NCBI GenBank assembly: GCA_002366645.1
Contig: DFBM01000092.1
Span: 1-7,933, forward strand
Direction: 5' to 3'
DNA: 7,933 nucleotides
Source of the DNA: Rhodobacterales bacterium UBA3080
GTDB taxonomy: Bacteria; Pseudomonadota; Alphaproteobacteria; Rhodobacterales; Rhodobacteraceae
Part shown: positions 6,543 through 7,933 of the stretch, piece after piece
How positions within the stretch are numbered: position 1 is the stretch's first letter
Layout: each line of letters begins with the position of its first letter
Notes under the pieces: model-generated
Databases searched by the model: none
Told to the model about the DNA's origin: nothing
Seen by the model: only the letters and a program-made list of their open reading frames with translations
Made by a program: the position numbers and the translations under genes

Positions 6543-6932
6543 ATGACCGATAACGATAAACATGAAATCGATCTGGATGTTTTCTTCGAAGACGCCATGG
6601 AACCGACACCGGAGCTAGATGACGCGCTGATGGCACGCATTCTGGCCGACGCGGGCGAAGTCTCGGCGTCGCGGCAAGTGATACCGGCACCACGTCAGCA
6701 AAAACCGAAGGGCTGGTTACGAAGGCTACTGGAGCCGCTGGGCGGCCTTCAGGGTATGGCGGCTGTTGGGGTTTGCACTGTGCTTGGTGTGACCGTAGGC
6801 TATACCGGCACGGATTCCCTTCAGTCTATTCCCGGCGTCGGGGATATTGTCGCAACTATCAGCGGGGATCCACTGGATGACTTTAGCTATGGCTCCATCG
6901 CCAGCTTTAACGATTTTTTGGCAGAGGGGTAA
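6543..6932 (+). CDS. Small single-span membrane protein, candidate anti-sigma factor
   Basis: A 129-aa protein I cannot assign to a named family. It has an acidic N-terminal segment (about 1-40, with DVFFEDAME and PELDDALMARILADAG), a basic stretch (~51-62, RQQKPKGWLRR), one hydrophobic helix (about 67-88) and a short C-terminal tail of about 40 residues. The basic residues before the helix predict an N-in, C-out topology. Position right after an ECF sigma gene, size and topology all fit an anti-sigma factor of the CnrY kind. There is no zinc-binding HxxxCxxC motif; the only cysteine (C78) is in the membrane helix. AAGGAG (6531-6536) lies 6 nt before the ATG, and the next gene starts 3 nt after its stop. 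The role is inferred from context, not from recognised sequence similarity. Confidence 0.75.
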   Translation: MTDNDKHEIDLDVFFEDAMEPTPELDDALMARILADAGEVSASRQVIPAPRQQKPKGWLRRLLEPLGGLQGMAAVGVCTVLGVTVGYTGTDSLQSIPGVGDIVATISGDPLDDFSYGSIASFNDFLAEG

Positions 6933-6935
6933 CAG

Positions 6936-7436
6936 ATGACTGAAAACACCATTTCGCAGAAGTCGGGCATACCGCTCTGGATAAAGATTGTACTTGTCGT
7001 TTCGCTTGCGGCCAACTTGGGCGTTGCAGGTGTGATCGGTGGAGCAGCTTTGCGCGCACCGGAAACACGGCGTGCAAATCTCGAGGCGCCCGAGGGTGTT
7101 GCGATGTTGGCCCACTCAATGCCGGTAGCACACCAACGCGAGCTGCGCGAAATCCTACGTGACCGCCGTGACGAGTTGCGCCCCGACAGACAAGAGCTGA
7201 AAAACTTACGCGATCGCTTTATTGTTGCCCTTCGTGCCGAGCCCTTTGAACTTGAGGCCCTCGATGCCATCTTTGCGGACCAACGTCGTATGCTGACCTC
7301 TCTGACCGCAGCGGGGCATGACTCGGTAATTGAGCAGATCGATAAGATGACACCGCGCGACCGCGAGCTATACACCCGCCGACTTTTAGGAAACGAGCGG
7401 CAGGCACAGGAGCGTCAAGCGCCGCCGCGTCAATAA
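6936..7436 (+). CDS. Periplasmic sensor, Metal_resist/CnrX/Spy-like
   Basis: A 166-aa protein with one N-terminal membrane anchor (about 14-38) and a periplasmic part that is nearly all charged helix (about 60-150; e.g. RELREILRDRRDELRPDRQE, 68-87). The tail is rich in Gln, Arg and Pro. This pattern matches the Metal_resist / heavy-metal sensor group (CnrX, ZraP, Spy/CpxP relatives), which form helical-hairpin dimers that bind metal or unfolded protein. Possible ligands are H60, H66, H128, M62 and M138, but no defined site can be assigned. GAGGGG (6924-6929) sits inside the end of the preceding gene, 6 nt before the ATG, implying translational coupling. By analogy with CnrYXH it would relay a periplasmic signal to the anti-sigma protein and so to the sigma factor. 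Metal specificity, if any, is unknown. Confidence 0.82.
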   Translation: MTENTISQKSGIPLWIKIVLVVSLAANLGVAGVIGGAALRAPETRRANLEAPEGVAMLAHSMPVAHQRELREILRDRRDELRPDRQELKNLRDRFIVALRAEPFELEALDAIFADQRRMLTSLTAAGHDSVIEQIDKMTPRDRELYTRRLLGNERQAQERQAPPRQ

Positions 7437-7462
7437 AAGCTGCGACATAATTGAGACGGCGA

Positions 7463-7491
7463 GCTAACGGGTTGATTTCCTTTCCCGTAGC
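7463..7491 (+). terminator. Weak hairpin after the sensor gene
   Basis: GCTAACGGG (7463-7471) can pair with CCCGTAGC (7484-7491), giving 8 bp with one bulged A and a 12-nt loop. There is no T run after it, so it is a poor terminator; transcription may continue toward the helicase gene. Confidence 0.25.
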
Positions 7492-7571
7492 AACCATATG
7501 CATGTCTTCACGTCAGTTCCCCCGAAGCAATCAGCATCTTGAGGCGTTGACACAGCCCTGAGGGATATATT

Positions 7572-7933
7572 TTGACTGACATTACTTTCCAGAGCTTCGG
7601 CCTGGAGAAAACCTTATTGAACGCGCTAGAGCGTTCAGGTTTTACGACACCGACTCCGATCCAGAAACTTTCGATCAAAGCACAGCTTGAAGGTCGCGAC
7701 ATTCTGGGGGTCGCCCAGACCGGAACCGGCAAAACCGCTGCGTTTGGTTTGCCGATCCTGCACAACATCCTGCAAATGCAAGGTCGCCCCAGCCCGAAAA
7801 GCTGCCGTGCGCTGATCCTTGCACCTACCCGCGAGTTGGCGGTGCAGATCGAAGATAACTTTAAAGAATTCGCTGGCGGTGCTGGTTTGACGACCTGTCT
7901 GGTTCTGGGCGGCGTTTCACGTGCGGGTCAGGT
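7572..7933 (+). CDS. DEAD-box RNA helicase, RhlE-like (3' end outside window)
   Basis: The first 120 codons of an ATP-dependent RNA helicase run off the window. Visible motifs, in order: the Q motif (GFTTPTPIQ, about residues 24-32) with the upstream aromatic F9, motif I/Walker A (AQTGTGKT, ~48-55), motif Ia (PTRELA, ~85-90) and the GG motif region (LGGVSRAGQ) near the edge. These enzymes unwind short RNA duplexes in ribosome assembly, RNA decay or cold adaptation. The start must be TTG at 7572: an in-frame stop lies at 7548-7550, no ATG or GTG occurs between it and the Q motif, and GAGGG (7560-7564) is 7 nt upstream. RhlE-like is a best guess; the C-terminal part would decide the subfamily. 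Confidence 0.93.
   Translation, partial: MTDITFQSFGLEKTLLNALERSGFTTPTPIQKLSIKAQLEGRDILGVAQTGTGKTAAFGLPILHNILQMQGRPSPKSCRALILAPTRELAVQIEDNFKEFAGGAGLTTCLVLGGVSRAGQ

Noticed and set aside
7547..7571. TTGACA followed by TATATT as a helicase promoter
   Set aside because: Spacing is only 13 nt, too short for sigma-70, and the -10-like box would abut the start codon.

Overview
The window looks like chromosomal DNA of an alphaproteobacterium, most likely of the marine Roseobacter/Rhodobacteraceae group. This rests on moderate GC, the protein types (55-aa cysteine-free L33, DUF983 next to a NUDIX hydrolase, an EF-hand protein beside an ECF sigma factor and a Spy/CnrX-like sensor) and the codon style. 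No database search was possible, so the taxon is an inference. No mobile element, CRISPR array, tRNA or rRNA was recognised.

Left part (1-2404, + strand): the 3' part of an FtsX/YbbP-type ABC transporter permease, then a Bax inhibitor-1/YccA family membrane protein. It ends in a strong intrinsic terminator (10-12 bp stem, TTCG loop) that could also work in reverse.

Middle (2569-5157, - strand): a solitary YqcI/YcgG family gene, with the FPC and CPF hallmark motifs, precedes a gene-free stretch (3301-3650) holding three 10-bp tandem repeats. Then comes rpmG (L33), too short for a standard ORF scan, with its own promoter, leader and terminator. Upstream of it are a NUDIX hydrolase with an enlarged NUDIX box and a DUF983 zinc-ribbon membrane protein, apparently co-transcribed.

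Right part (5322-7436, + strand): the most interesting region. Four genes in a row encode an exported protein with four EF-hands, an ECF-type sigma factor, a small single-span protein placed like an anti-sigma factor, and a single-span protein with a helical, charged periplasmic domain like the Metal_resist/CnrX/Spy group. The last three are tightly packed (gaps of 15 and 3 nt). The layout resembles a CnrYXH-type envelope-signalling module with an added calcium-binding protein. A 13-bp hairpin between the EF-hand gene and the sigma gene may act as an attenuator or processing site. The window ends inside a DEAD-box RNA helicase gene that must start at TTG.
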